Assembly: GCA_039024315.1 (NCBI GenBank)
Contig: JBCCQN010000324.1
Location: forward strand, 1-6,114
Reading direction: 5' to 3'
Source: JBCAWW01 sp039024315
Lineage (GTDB): Bacteria; Bacteroidota; Bacteroidia; J057
Length of the DNA: 6,114 nucleotides
Of this stretch, positions 1-5,747 are shown in pieces. The position numbers and the translations under genes were made by a program. The notes beneath the pieces are model-generated. The model was not told where the DNA came from and made no database searches. It saw nothing but the letters and a program-made list of their open reading frames with translations. Positions within the stretch are counted from its first letter, which is position 1. Each line of letters opens with the position of its first letter.

Positions 1-129
1 CTCAAGGAAATGGAAAAGGCCCGTCCTTATTTAGAACAGGCCCTTGCGGTCTTTCAAGAATCTCCCGTGCGGTACGAAATTAATCTAAAAAGCATCGACC
101 GAATGCTAAACGGGGAGGAGCAAAATTAG
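1..129 (+). CDS. C-terminal end of a TPR-like repeat protein (5' truncated)
   Basis: Frame 1 is open from the window edge to a TAG at 127-129, giving 42 residues that begin LKEMEKARPYLEQALAVF. The pattern A-x2-YLEQAL-x-V(F) followed by an amphipathic helix (INLKSIDRML) is typical of the second helix of a tetratricopeptide repeat plus a capping helix, so this is probably the end of a TPR scaffold protein. The start and any other domains lie outside the window, so no specific role can be assigned. It converges on the cytolysin-like gene: the two stop codons overlap (127-129 on + and 128-126 on -). That leaves no room for a terminator between them, so the transcripts must overlap at their 3' ends. 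The TPR call rests on one partial repeat only. Confidence 0.6.
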   Translation, partial: LKEMEKARPYLEQALAVFQESPVRYEINLKSIDRMLNGEEQN

Positions 130-1922
130 AATTTGTATAAGGGAGTAGGCGCAGTGGTATTGCTGATATCCCAGATGGTATAGTCTCTGCCGTTTTCAGC
201 GATCATCACCATATATCCCGGTCCCAACTTGACGTAGGAGGCGGCTCCTATGGTTTCTATGGGGAATATTTCTGAGCCAAATGGCAGCGCAACTCCGTTG
301 ATCGGAGAATAAAGGACTGATGCATTCCCACCCTTTTTTGTGTGGAGGAATGCTACTGAATTACCTCCTCGGGCAGCACTCTCTAGCCCAAACAAGGCGA
401 ATGGATGACCCGAAAAAACAGTACTAAAGGGAAAGGGTGTACTATAAGTCGCTGGATTGTTGGGACCCAAATTAAAGCTCAAAACCTCACACCTTAGGAT
501 ACCGGTCTCATTGTAAAGGACGAGGCGACTATTATCTTGATCAAATCTTGCAGCACTCACCTTGTCAAAAGGAATATCGCCCAATAAGCCGTCTGGATCA
601 TCCACATCATAGGGCCCATAAAGAACCGTTTGGGCGTTTTGATCGCCTACGAAATATTGATCTCCCTCTAAATTGAAGACAAACATCAAATTATTTATTG
701 GGTCGCTGAAATTGGCGATGGCGCCGATGCGGTTGAAGGTTTGGCCCCAAAAGGCGGTAAAGCCCGGAGGATTGTCATCGTAGAAATAAGGCTCACAAAC
801 GGTAGTTTGATATTGGGTGGCAAGTTTTACGTTGACGATTTGATGGGTCTCCAAACTGCGCACCACATAAGAAAGCGGCACGCCAGTCCGATAATCTCCG
901 CCATTACTGAGGTAGTTGGCGACGGCATTAAAATCTCCGTTGAAAGTCTCTAAAGCAGTTTGCTGATCGCCGCCAATGGCGTACACTTTGATGTCTATGT
1001 TGGAGAGTTCGTTCACAAATCTTGCCCCAGACTCGAGCTCCGTATTGCTTACTGCCGCATCATAGGAAGCCTTTAGAGAGGCCTTGATTTCGGAGCGAGT
1101 CTCAGTAGATTCTAGTAGAAGATAAAATTTACGACCGTAGGTAACCGAAGAAATGTAGGTCGCAGGATTTCCTGGCTGGATAAATGGCTCTAGGTCTTCG
1201 GGGCTTACGCCTTCGGCGAATACTTCCTCGTATGAAGTGGGCTTCTCATAAATCATGGTGAAGTATTCCTGACTCAGATTGATGAGATAGCTAGTAAATT
1301 CACTATTAGTATTGACCGAAAGTTTGGCTTTAACGTCTGCAGTCAGGTTACTGAAGTTGACGCCCATTTTGAAGGCCATCTCCTGGGCAGACTGGACTTC
1401 AGAGTATTCGTAGCTAAACTTAGCCGGAAGGATACCATTGTTGTTATCAAGGATTTCGTTGAGCGCAAGCACGATTTTTCCCTCTTTCATTTCGTCTACA
1501 CAGGCTCTGGTGCCTTGGGAGCCATTGATCAGGTTGATCGTAAAGCAGCCTGCGCCGCGGTCGGCGACGATAGGGTTCGGGGTCGGATTGGAGATAGAAT
1601 TGCCTTGCAAGAGGCTGCCGGGATAGATGATTTCAGCGTTGGGGTTAAAACTAAAATATTCCTCCCCGCTATTAACAAAATCATAGTCTTTGCTGATGCA
1701 AAAGTACTTGTCGCCATTGGGTTGGACCGTAACACTAGAGTCTAAAACCGTGCTATCTGCTTTGGTGTTAAAAGACTCAAACGTTCCTCCGGAGGCGATT
1801 ACCTCTGAAAAATCTACTTCCTGATCACAGAGACCACCTGGTTCGTCGCAAGGATCATTGCCTTTACAGGCGGCGAGTAAAAGTAGGACGAGCAATATGT
1901 AAAAATGAGATGCGCGTTTCAT
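126..1922 (-). CDS. CDC-like pore-forming lipoprotein with C-terminal hemopexin-like propeller
   Basis: A 598-residue lipoprotein. The start at 1922 was chosen because it opens a lipoprotein signal (MKR, then a Leu-rich core, lipobox L16-A-A-C19) and lies downstream of the candidate promoter; the longer frame to 2012 would start inside that promoter. A Cys-rich linker (C25, C32) follows. Residues about 60-375 match the thiol-activated cytolysin (CDC) family: YPGSLLQG (100-107; perfringolysin YPGALQLA), SSVTYGRKFYLLLEST (258-273; perfringolysin SNVAYGRTIYVKLETT), AIGGDQQ (315-321; perfringolysin VLGGDAQ), and GDFNAVANYL through VPLSYVVRSL (329-357). The two regions that become membrane hairpins in CDCs map to about 180-210 and 290-315. 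Domain 4 and its undecapeptide ECTGLAWEWWR are missing. Instead, residues 388-598 form four repeats (around G400, S456, S515, G559) of a hemopexin-like propeller. Role: probably an outer-membrane-anchored pore former whose target is chosen by the propeller; target recognition is inferred. Confidence 0.85.
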   Translation of the reverse strand: MKRASHFYILLVLLLLAACKGNDPCDEPGGLCDQEVDFSEVIASGGTFESFNTKADSTVLDSSVTVQPNGDKYFCISKDYDFVNSGEEYFSFNPNAEIIYPGSLLQGNSISNPTPNPIVADRGAGCFTINLINGSQGTRACVDEMKEGKIVLALNEILDNNNGILPAKFSYEYSEVQSAQEMAFKMGVNFSNLTADVKAKLSVNTNSEFTSYLINLSQEYFTMIYEKPTSYEEVFAEGVSPEDLEPFIQPGNPATYISSVTYGRKFYLLLESTETRSEIKASLKASYDAAVSNTELESGARFVNELSNIDIKVYAIGGDQQTALETFNGDFNAVANYLSNGGDYRTGVPLSYVVRSLETHQIVNVKLATQYQTTVCEPYFYDDNPPGFTAFWGQTFNRIGAIANFSDPINNLMFVFNLEGDQYFVGDQNAQTVLYGPYDVDDPDGLLGDIPFDKVSAARFDQDNSRLVLYNETGILRCEVLSFNLGPNNPATYSTPFPFSTVFSGHPFALFGLESAARGGNSVAFLHTKKGGNASVLYSPINGVALPFGSEIFPIETIGAASYVKLGPGYMVMIAENGRDYTIWDISNTTAPTPLYKF

Positions 1923-1963
1923 ACTGATAGAGTTTGATTGAGATAGACTGCCAATAAGAGCGT

Positions 1964-2005
1964 CAATGGTGTACGCGTAAAAATGGTGGCAAAGTGACAA
2001 TGGAG
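1964..2005 (-). promoter_or_regulatory. Candidate promoter/operator of the cytolysin gene, shared with its paralog
   Basis: On the minus strand this reads CCATTGTCACTTTG, an 18-base spacer, then CACCATTG, a partial match to the Bacteroidota -33 TTTG and -7 TAnnTTTG boxes. If used, transcription would begin about 35 bases before the ATG at 1922. The same layout occurs upstream of the neighbouring lipoprotein gene (2819-2860). Aligned without gaps, the two share CCATTGTCACTT, then TTTTT and CGCGTA inside the spacer, and the final TTG at the same offset. The shared spacer bases go beyond core promoter needs and may be an activator or repressor site. The promoter reading is inference; the shared sequence is seen directly. 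Confidence 0.5.
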
Positions 2006-2007
2006 CG

Positions 2008-2024
2008 GGCAATTTTTTTTTGCC
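2008..2024. other. Small inverted repeat with a poly-T loop
   Basis: GGCAA (2008-2012) and TTGCC (2020-2024) are a perfect 5-base inverted repeat around seven T residues. It lies just upstream of the candidate promoter of the cytolysin gene and 30 bases beyond the end of the small lipoprotein gene. As minus-strand RNA the loop would be A-rich with no U tract after the stem, so it is not a standard intrinsic terminator. It may be an A/T-tract upstream promoter element or have no function. Confidence 0.25.
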
Positions 2025-2053
2025 TATTCATCTATTGATCAGAAGATCTGGAC

Positions 2054-2779
2054 CTATAGCTTGAAAAATCCTTCGGTCTTGCCGCTTTGTAGGTTGTGGA
2101 TATAGTAGGTAGAGCCCGTTTGATCAAAGAGGACGATTGAACCTTGATTCATATCCATATAAATGGCCGCCCCCACATTGTCGATATTGATATTACCATC
2201 GTCAAACTCGCTGACTGATTTTAAAGATTGGAAATCGGGCCGCGTATTGCTTTGATAGAGGGTGAATTCGTCTCCCTTTTTGTTGAAGTGAAAGGAGTCA
2301 TAGAAATCGTTCTTTGCGGCGGCTCCCACTCCTAAGGTCGCATATGGATGAAGGTCATTGCCAAAATTACCCAAGTCAATTGGCGGTTGAAACTGTTCGA
2401 CCTCTATCATATAATCGGCGGCTTGGGTACCTGCTTTGTCAAAAAAGATCAGACGGCCGTCGCGATGATGGTGGACAGCTCCGACTGCGTCGAACGGTAT
2501 GCCTTCCAAAATTGCCTCATTTAACTCTAAAGGCCCATCATACTGACCGCTTTCGGGATCGACTAGCGCATACTGATCTCCAGCAAGATTGAATATCAGT
2601 ACCAAGCCGTTTTCATAGTAACAACCTGCTCCGATCCTAGGAAAGATCTCCCCCCAGAAAGCCGTTTCAGAGGGCGCCTCCATTTCTTGGGGACAGTTTC
2701 CGTCTTTACAGGGGTCTTGGCAACTGATGGCCAATAATAATAATAGGAAAAGGCTAGTGAACAATGATACGCGTTTCAT
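2054..2779 (-). CDS. Lipoprotein with stand-alone four-repeat hemopexin-like propeller
   Basis: A 241-residue lipoprotein. The start at 2779 was preferred to the in-frame ATG at 2821 because it opens a signal peptide (MKRVSLF, Leu-rich core, L16-A-I-S-C20) and the upstream start falls inside the candidate promoter. A short linker with C24 and C29 follows. Residues 37-241 consist of four repeats with a period near 51 residues. Each is centred on a (I/V)GA motif (RIGAG 48-52, DAVGA 97-101, GVGAA 150-154, NVGAA 201-205), followed by a hydrophobic strand, F-(N/D)-x2-G and an aromatic residue. PFDAVGA...GRLIFFDKAG resembles the hemopexin repeat (DAAF...G..YFFKG), so a four-bladed propeller is the best reading; no catalytic residues are seen. 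The protein is paralogous to the C-terminal domain of the downstream cytolysin-like protein (FWG-x-x-F-x-RIGA and FNL-x-GDQY shared). Probably surface-exposed; binding partner unknown. It could act as co-receptor, assembly partner or protective factor for the cytolysin. Confidence 0.75.
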   Translation of the reverse strand: MKRVSLFTSLFLLLLLAISCQDPCKDGNCPQEMEAPSETAFWGEIFPRIGAGCYYENGLVLIFNLAGDQYALVDPESGQYDGPLELNEAILEGIPFDAVGAVHHHRDGRLIFFDKAGTQAADYMIEVEQFQPPIDLGNFGNDLHPYATLGVGAAAKNDFYDSFHFNKKGDEFTLYQSNTRPDFQSLKSVSEFDDGNINIDNVGAAIYMDMNQGSIVLFDQTGSTYYIHNLQSGKTEGFFKL

Positions 2780-2818
2780 AATTTTGGATATTAGATATGA
2801 GCGTTCTCCGAAGGAGCA

Positions 2819-2860
2819 CAAATACCTACGCGCAAAAAATCACTGCAAGTGACAATGGGG
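2819..2860 (-). promoter_or_regulatory. Candidate promoter/operator of the small propeller lipoprotein gene
   Basis: The minus strand reads CCCCATTGTCACTTG, then a spacer with TTTTTTGCGCGTA, then GGTATTTG. With TTG at the -33 position and GGTATTTG as a weak -7 box, the spacing is 19 bases and the predicted leader about 33 bases. It matches the element upstream of the cytolysin gene (1964-2005) base for base in TTGTCACTT and CGCGTA, which are the same distance apart in both, and lies at nearly the same distance from the ATG (48 versus 50 bases from the CGCGTA end). Such conservation outside coding sequence supports co-regulation of the two genes. Confidence 0.5.
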
Positions 2861-2893
2861 ATGTGAAAAATTGAATTGCAATCAAAACTCCTG

Positions 2894-2913
2894 CTCAAGA
2901 GGAAGTGCTTGAG
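2894..2913 (-). terminator. Possible weak terminator hairpin at the 3' end of the kinase gene
   Basis: CTCAAG (2894-2899) and CTTGAG (2908-2913) form a perfect 6-base inverted repeat with an 8-base loop. It overlaps the last codons and TGA stop of the kinase gene. On the minus strand it is followed after five bases by a short TTTT and then AT-rich DNA. The stem is short and the T run brief, so it could attenuate rather than stop transcription toward the lipoprotein genes. It is the only hairpin seen between the kinase and the next promoter. Confidence 0.25.
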
Positions 2914-4991
2914 ACCGGAATCAAATAAGATTGCATGACCCTATACAAATTGCCGGGGTCAAAGGGTTTGGTTACGACGGTTTGAATTCCCGCCTCTGCA
3001 GAGTCTTTGAGGACATTGTCCATCACATTAGCGGTCAAGGCAATGATGGGAGTATCTTGATTGGGATTATTTTGGTCATTGCGGATGGTACTACTGGCTT
3101 CATAGCCATTCATGATTGGCATCTGCAAGTCCATCAAAATGAGGTCATACTGTTTCTCTAAGGCTTTTTCTACGGCATCCTGTCCGTCGACCGCCATGTC
3201 CGTTTCCATTTTCCAGCGGCTGAGGGTCTTTTTGCCTACCAAGCGATTGACCTTATTATCATCCACCAAAAGGACTTTATAGCCAGCCAGTTCCGTTAGA
3301 GAGAATGGCGATTTAGGGCTGTCGGCTTTTTGGTCCTGAGACTTTTGGCTGCTTGTACAAAGCAGGTCAAAGGAAAAAGTACTGCCCTGTCCCAACTGAC
3401 TTTCTACTCCTAGCGTACCGCCATGAATCTCGACTAATTTTCGCGATATAGTTAGCCCTAGACCCGTACCGCCAAACTTGCGGCTGGTGCCTTCTTCGGC
3501 TTGAGAAAAGCTTTCAAATATGGTCTCAAGCTTATCTTCCGGAATGCCGATACCGGTATCGATGACTTGAAATGTTAGTTGTAGCTCAGAGCGTTTGAGT
3601 AGTTTATGACTGAGTTTGAGCTTTACGGATCCTTGCGCGGTAAATTTAATCGCGTTGCCAATCAGATTGACCAATATCTGGTTAAGCCGGTGGGGATCGC
3701 CGACGACAAATTGAGGCAAATTGGGCGAAATCTCTTTGAGTAGTTTGATGCCCTTTTCTTCGGCCTTGCCTTCTAATAGTTTGAAAACAAGGTCTACCAC
3801 TTCTATCGGCTTGTAATCGATCTTCTCTAACCTAAACATTCCTGCCTCTATTTTGGATAGATCAAGAATGTCATTGATGATATTGAGGAGGTTGAGAGAA
3901 GAGCGTTGAATGAGATCAAGGGTTTCGCGTTCCTCTTTTTTGACAAAAGAATCCTTGAGCAAATGGGTAAGACCAAGGATGGCATTCATGGGAGTACGGA
4001 TTTCGTGGCTCATATTGGCCATGAATTCTGACTTATAGCGATTACTTGCCTCGAGCTCTCGAGCATTTTCAATCAATTGCACTTGAGCCGCTTCGATCTC
4101 CATATTTTTGATCTCTAAGGCAGACTTTTGGGCACTTAACTTCTCATTGGCTTCCAGCAATCGATTTTTTTGCGCTTGCAATACCGATTCAGATCGCTTG
4201 AGTTGAGAAGCTTGCTCTGCCAATACTTTGTTGGATTGTTTTAATTGATCTTTTAGGACCTCGGAGGCTTTGAGAGAGGAGGAAAGATGGAGCCGCATAT
4301 CTTGAAGGGCCAATGTCAAGGGGTCGCCGATCTTTTCGAAGGTTTTGGCTTCAAAATGCCCCGCTTTGATGTTTTCGGCAATGGCAAGATTACGCTTGAG
4401 GCTGCGCTCTGCTTTCTGAGCTCGTAGGCCATCTTGGAGGATCTTCTGCTCGGAAAAGTAGCCCCAAAAGCCACAATTTAAAAAAATGGCTAAGGCCAGC
4501 GAAAGATGAAAAGTAAACGTACTCAGATCCATATAGGATAGCTGAGTGAAATAAATGCCGGGTACGCCAATAAACTGTAAATAGGCAAAAACGGCATGGT
4601 GGATTACGATCACAATAAAAAGGGGTAATTGCAAGCGCCAGTTAGAGTAGGAAATCAAAAGGGTAGAGGAGATGAAGGCAAAAAAGTGCATCTCAAAAAG
4701 GCCGTGCATTTGGAAAATGAACTGAGCCATGAAGATCCCCATTACCGCTGAACCAATATATTGGTAGAGTTTGCTATTTGGCAACAAGAGTTTACTGCTC
4801 CAATAAGCACCTAAATTGAGCAGCCCGATATTGAAGGCAATCAACCAAGTGTCGTAAAAGGTGGCCAGGAAAAGACCAAACAAGAAGTTCCCCACCAAGG
4901 CCAAGGCCATAGCACTATCAGAGCGCCTATCAATGTCAATAAATAGGAGTTTTCTTTGTTGCTTATTTATTTTCAGGCTTTGATTAGGCAT
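2895..4991 (-). CDS. Membrane-bound hybrid sensor histidine kinase (6-TM sensor, HisKA, HATPase, REC)
   Basis: A 698-residue protein. The ATG at 4991 is preferred because it lies 2 bases after the upstream stop; the longer frame to 5093 would overlap that gene by 100 bases and adds no domain. Residues about 28-178 are six hydrophobic segments with a paired histidine (H131-H132 in VIHHAVFAYLQF) resembling the membrane region of some chemoreceptors. A HAMP-like stretch (about 195-235) and a long coiled coil (about 240-318) follow. HisKA: phospho-His H329 in MSHEIRTP. HATPase: N-box N446 in NLIGNAIKF, G1 DTGIGIP (478-484), G2 FGGTGLGL (507-514). Receiver at about 571-690: acidic pair D577-D578, phospho-acceptor D621 in LMDLQMP, T653, K675 in TKPF. 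All key residues are present, so it should be active. No DNA-binding output domain or partner regulator is encoded here, so the phosphate probably passes elsewhere via an HPt protein. Signal unknown; the coupled thioredoxin-like gene suggests envelope redox state. Confidence 0.93.
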   Translation of the reverse strand: MPNQSLKINKQQRKLLFIDIDRRSDSAMALALVGNFLFGLFLATFYDTWLIAFNIGLLNLGAYWSSKLLLPNSKLYQYIGSAVMGIFMAQFIFQMHGLFEMHFFAFISSTLLISYSNWRLQLPLFIVIVIHHAVFAYLQFIGVPGIYFTQLSYMDLSTFTFHLSLALAIFLNCGFWGYFSEQKILQDGLRAQKAERSLKRNLAIAENIKAGHFEAKTFEKIGDPLTLALQDMRLHLSSSLKASEVLKDQLKQSNKVLAEQASQLKRSESVLQAQKNRLLEANEKLSAQKSALEIKNMEIEAAQVQLIENARELEASNRYKSEFMANMSHEIRTPMNAILGLTHLLKDSFVKKEERETLDLIQRSSLNLLNIINDILDLSKIEAGMFRLEKIDYKPIEVVDLVFKLLEGKAEEKGIKLLKEISPNLPQFVVGDPHRLNQILVNLIGNAIKFTAQGSVKLKLSHKLLKRSELQLTFQVIDTGIGIPEDKLETIFESFSQAEEGTSRKFGGTGLGLTISRKLVEIHGGTLGVESQLGQGSTFSFDLLCTSSQKSQDQKADSPKSPFSLTELAGYKVLLVDDNKVNRLVGKKTLSRWKMETDMAVDGQDAVEKALEKQYDLILMDLQMPIMNGYEASSTIRNDQNNPNQDTPIIALTANVMDNVLKDSAEAGIQTVVTKPFDPGNLYRVMQSYLIPVSSTSS

Positions 4992-4993
4992 AG

Positions 4994-5632
4994 TTATTTC
5001 TCTAGAATTTGGGACCAGAAAAATAAGGGTGGTTCTTCCGCTTCCTGACCATCGAATCGACATCCATAAGCATTGCTTGCTAATGGGCCCCAATTAGGTG
5101 CTGGCTCATTTTGTAGCAAACTTTCAAGGCTTAGCTGCGCAAAATTGGTACTGGGCTGAGAACAAAAACGAGCTTTGTTATAATTGCCGCGAAAGTATAA
5201 GCTACCTGTAGGTCGAATGATCACCGCCTGAGGGGTAGAATAAACGCCATAGGCTTGCGCTATACTGTCGCCACGGTCTTGCAATACGCTTATCGGGACT
5301 TCCAGTAACCTATGCGCCTCTAGGACATCAGCATCTTCTGGGATCACTACAGCAAACGCTATTTCTTGCCCAAACTGGGTATAAAGCCTGTTAAAATGCT
5401 TTAGATTAAATCGAGAACAGGGACACTCTGGATTGAAAAAGTGTAGGAGATAGCCGCTTCGCGGAACGCTCATCTCGATGTTGGGGATCGGAACACAACT
5501 ATTGATGGGAACCGAAGTGTATTCAATAGGGATAGGAGTCGGTAGCGAATATCGGTATTCTTCGCGCCAGAAAATATAAACAATCTGGCTAGCGATCAGA
5601 CCTAAGCATATGATCAGGATGATACTGCGCAT
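4994..5632 (-). CDS. Membrane-anchored thioredoxin-fold (redoxin-like) protein
   Basis: A 212-residue protein with one N-terminal membrane segment (about 3-21) and an extracytoplasmic domain. YLLHFFNPECPCSRF (61-75) occupies the thioredoxin active-site position: C70 aligns with the nucleophilic Cys, but the usual CxxC becomes C70-P-C72-S73, so Ser sits where the resolving Cys normally is. STPQAVII (132-139) gives the cis-proline loop (P134), and the strand and helix order fits thioredoxin or AhpC/TSA-like redoxins. C157 (ARFCSQ) and C191 (YGCRF) form a C-terminal pair typical of some redoxins and may be resolving or structural. Probable role: thiol-disulfide exchange or redox sensing outside the cytoplasmic membrane; the substrate cannot be read. 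The gene ends 2 bases before the kinase start, implying co-transcription and translational coupling. No strong promoter was recognised in the 115 bases before it. The fold is confident, the exact family less so. Confidence 0.8.
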   Translation of the reverse strand: MRSIILIICLGLIASQIVYIFWREEYRYSLPTPIPIEYTSVPINSCVPIPNIEMSVPRSGYLLHFFNPECPCSRFNLKHFNRLYTQFGQEIAFAVVIPEDADVLEAHRLLEVPISVLQDRGDSIAQAYGVYSTPQAVIIRPTGSLYFRGNYNKARFCSQPSTNFAQLSLESLLQNEPAPNWGPLASNAYGCRFDGQEAEEPPLFFWSQILEK

Positions 5633-5659
5633 GAACGTGATTTTACGTCCATAAAGTGC

Positions 5660-5677
5660 AAAGCTGAGGATAGCTTT
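5660..5677. other. Dyad symmetry upstream of the thioredoxin-kinase operon
   Basis: AAAGCT (5660-5665) and AGCTTT (5672-5677) are a perfect 6-base inverted repeat with a 6-base spacer, 28 to 45 bases upstream of the ATG at 5632. It could be an operator or a small hairpin in the leader. A stem this AT-rich occurs often by chance, and there is no second copy to support it. Confidence 0.2.
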
Positions 5678-5747
5678 ACGAATGCTTGGTCTTTGACTTG
5701 TTACATGTGTTAGAAAATAACAAAGAAAAGAATATTATGGCCTTGTC

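Noticed and set aside
741..953. Plus-strand open frame inside the cytolysin gene (others at 1438-1626, 1515-1745, 2314-2592, 2931-3161 and 5779-5961)
   Set aside because: These lie opposite well-supported genes, have no family motifs and have the composition expected of antisense shadows.
798..1745. Classical cholesterol-binding CDC (thiol-activated with undecapeptide)
   Set aside because: The Trp-rich undecapeptide and Thr-Leu motif are absent, and the chain leaves the CDC region into a propeller; CDC-like is the supportable name.
1923..2012. Upstream in-frame ATG at 2012 for the cytolysin gene (30 extra residues)
   Set aside because: It would bury the lipoprotein signal 30 residues inside the protein and start within the candidate promoter; the MKR start at 1922 gives a normal lipoprotein.
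2025..2053. GATC-TTCT-GATC hairpin after the small lipoprotein stop as a terminator
   Set aside because: Only a 4-base stem with no T tract after it; too weak to call.
2799..2818. CTCC-TTC-GGAG hairpin in the leader of the small lipoprotein gene
   Set aside because: Four pairs with a three-base loop, and not present in the otherwise matching leader of the paralog.
2780..2821. Upstream in-frame ATG at 2821 for the small lipoprotein
   Set aside because: Same reasoning: it overlaps the shared promoter element, and the paralog's MKR start matches 2779.
4992..5093. Upstream in-frame ATG at 5093 for the kinase
   Set aside because: It overlaps the thioredoxin-like gene by 100 bases and adds residues with no recognisable domain; ATG 4991 sits 2 bases after the upstream stop.
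5633..5747. Promoter for the thioredoxin-kinase operon (CAGCTTTG near 5658-5665 as a -7 box)
   Set aside because: One box matches TAnnTTTG at five of six positions, but no TTG lies about 19 bases upstream, so there is no convincing pair.
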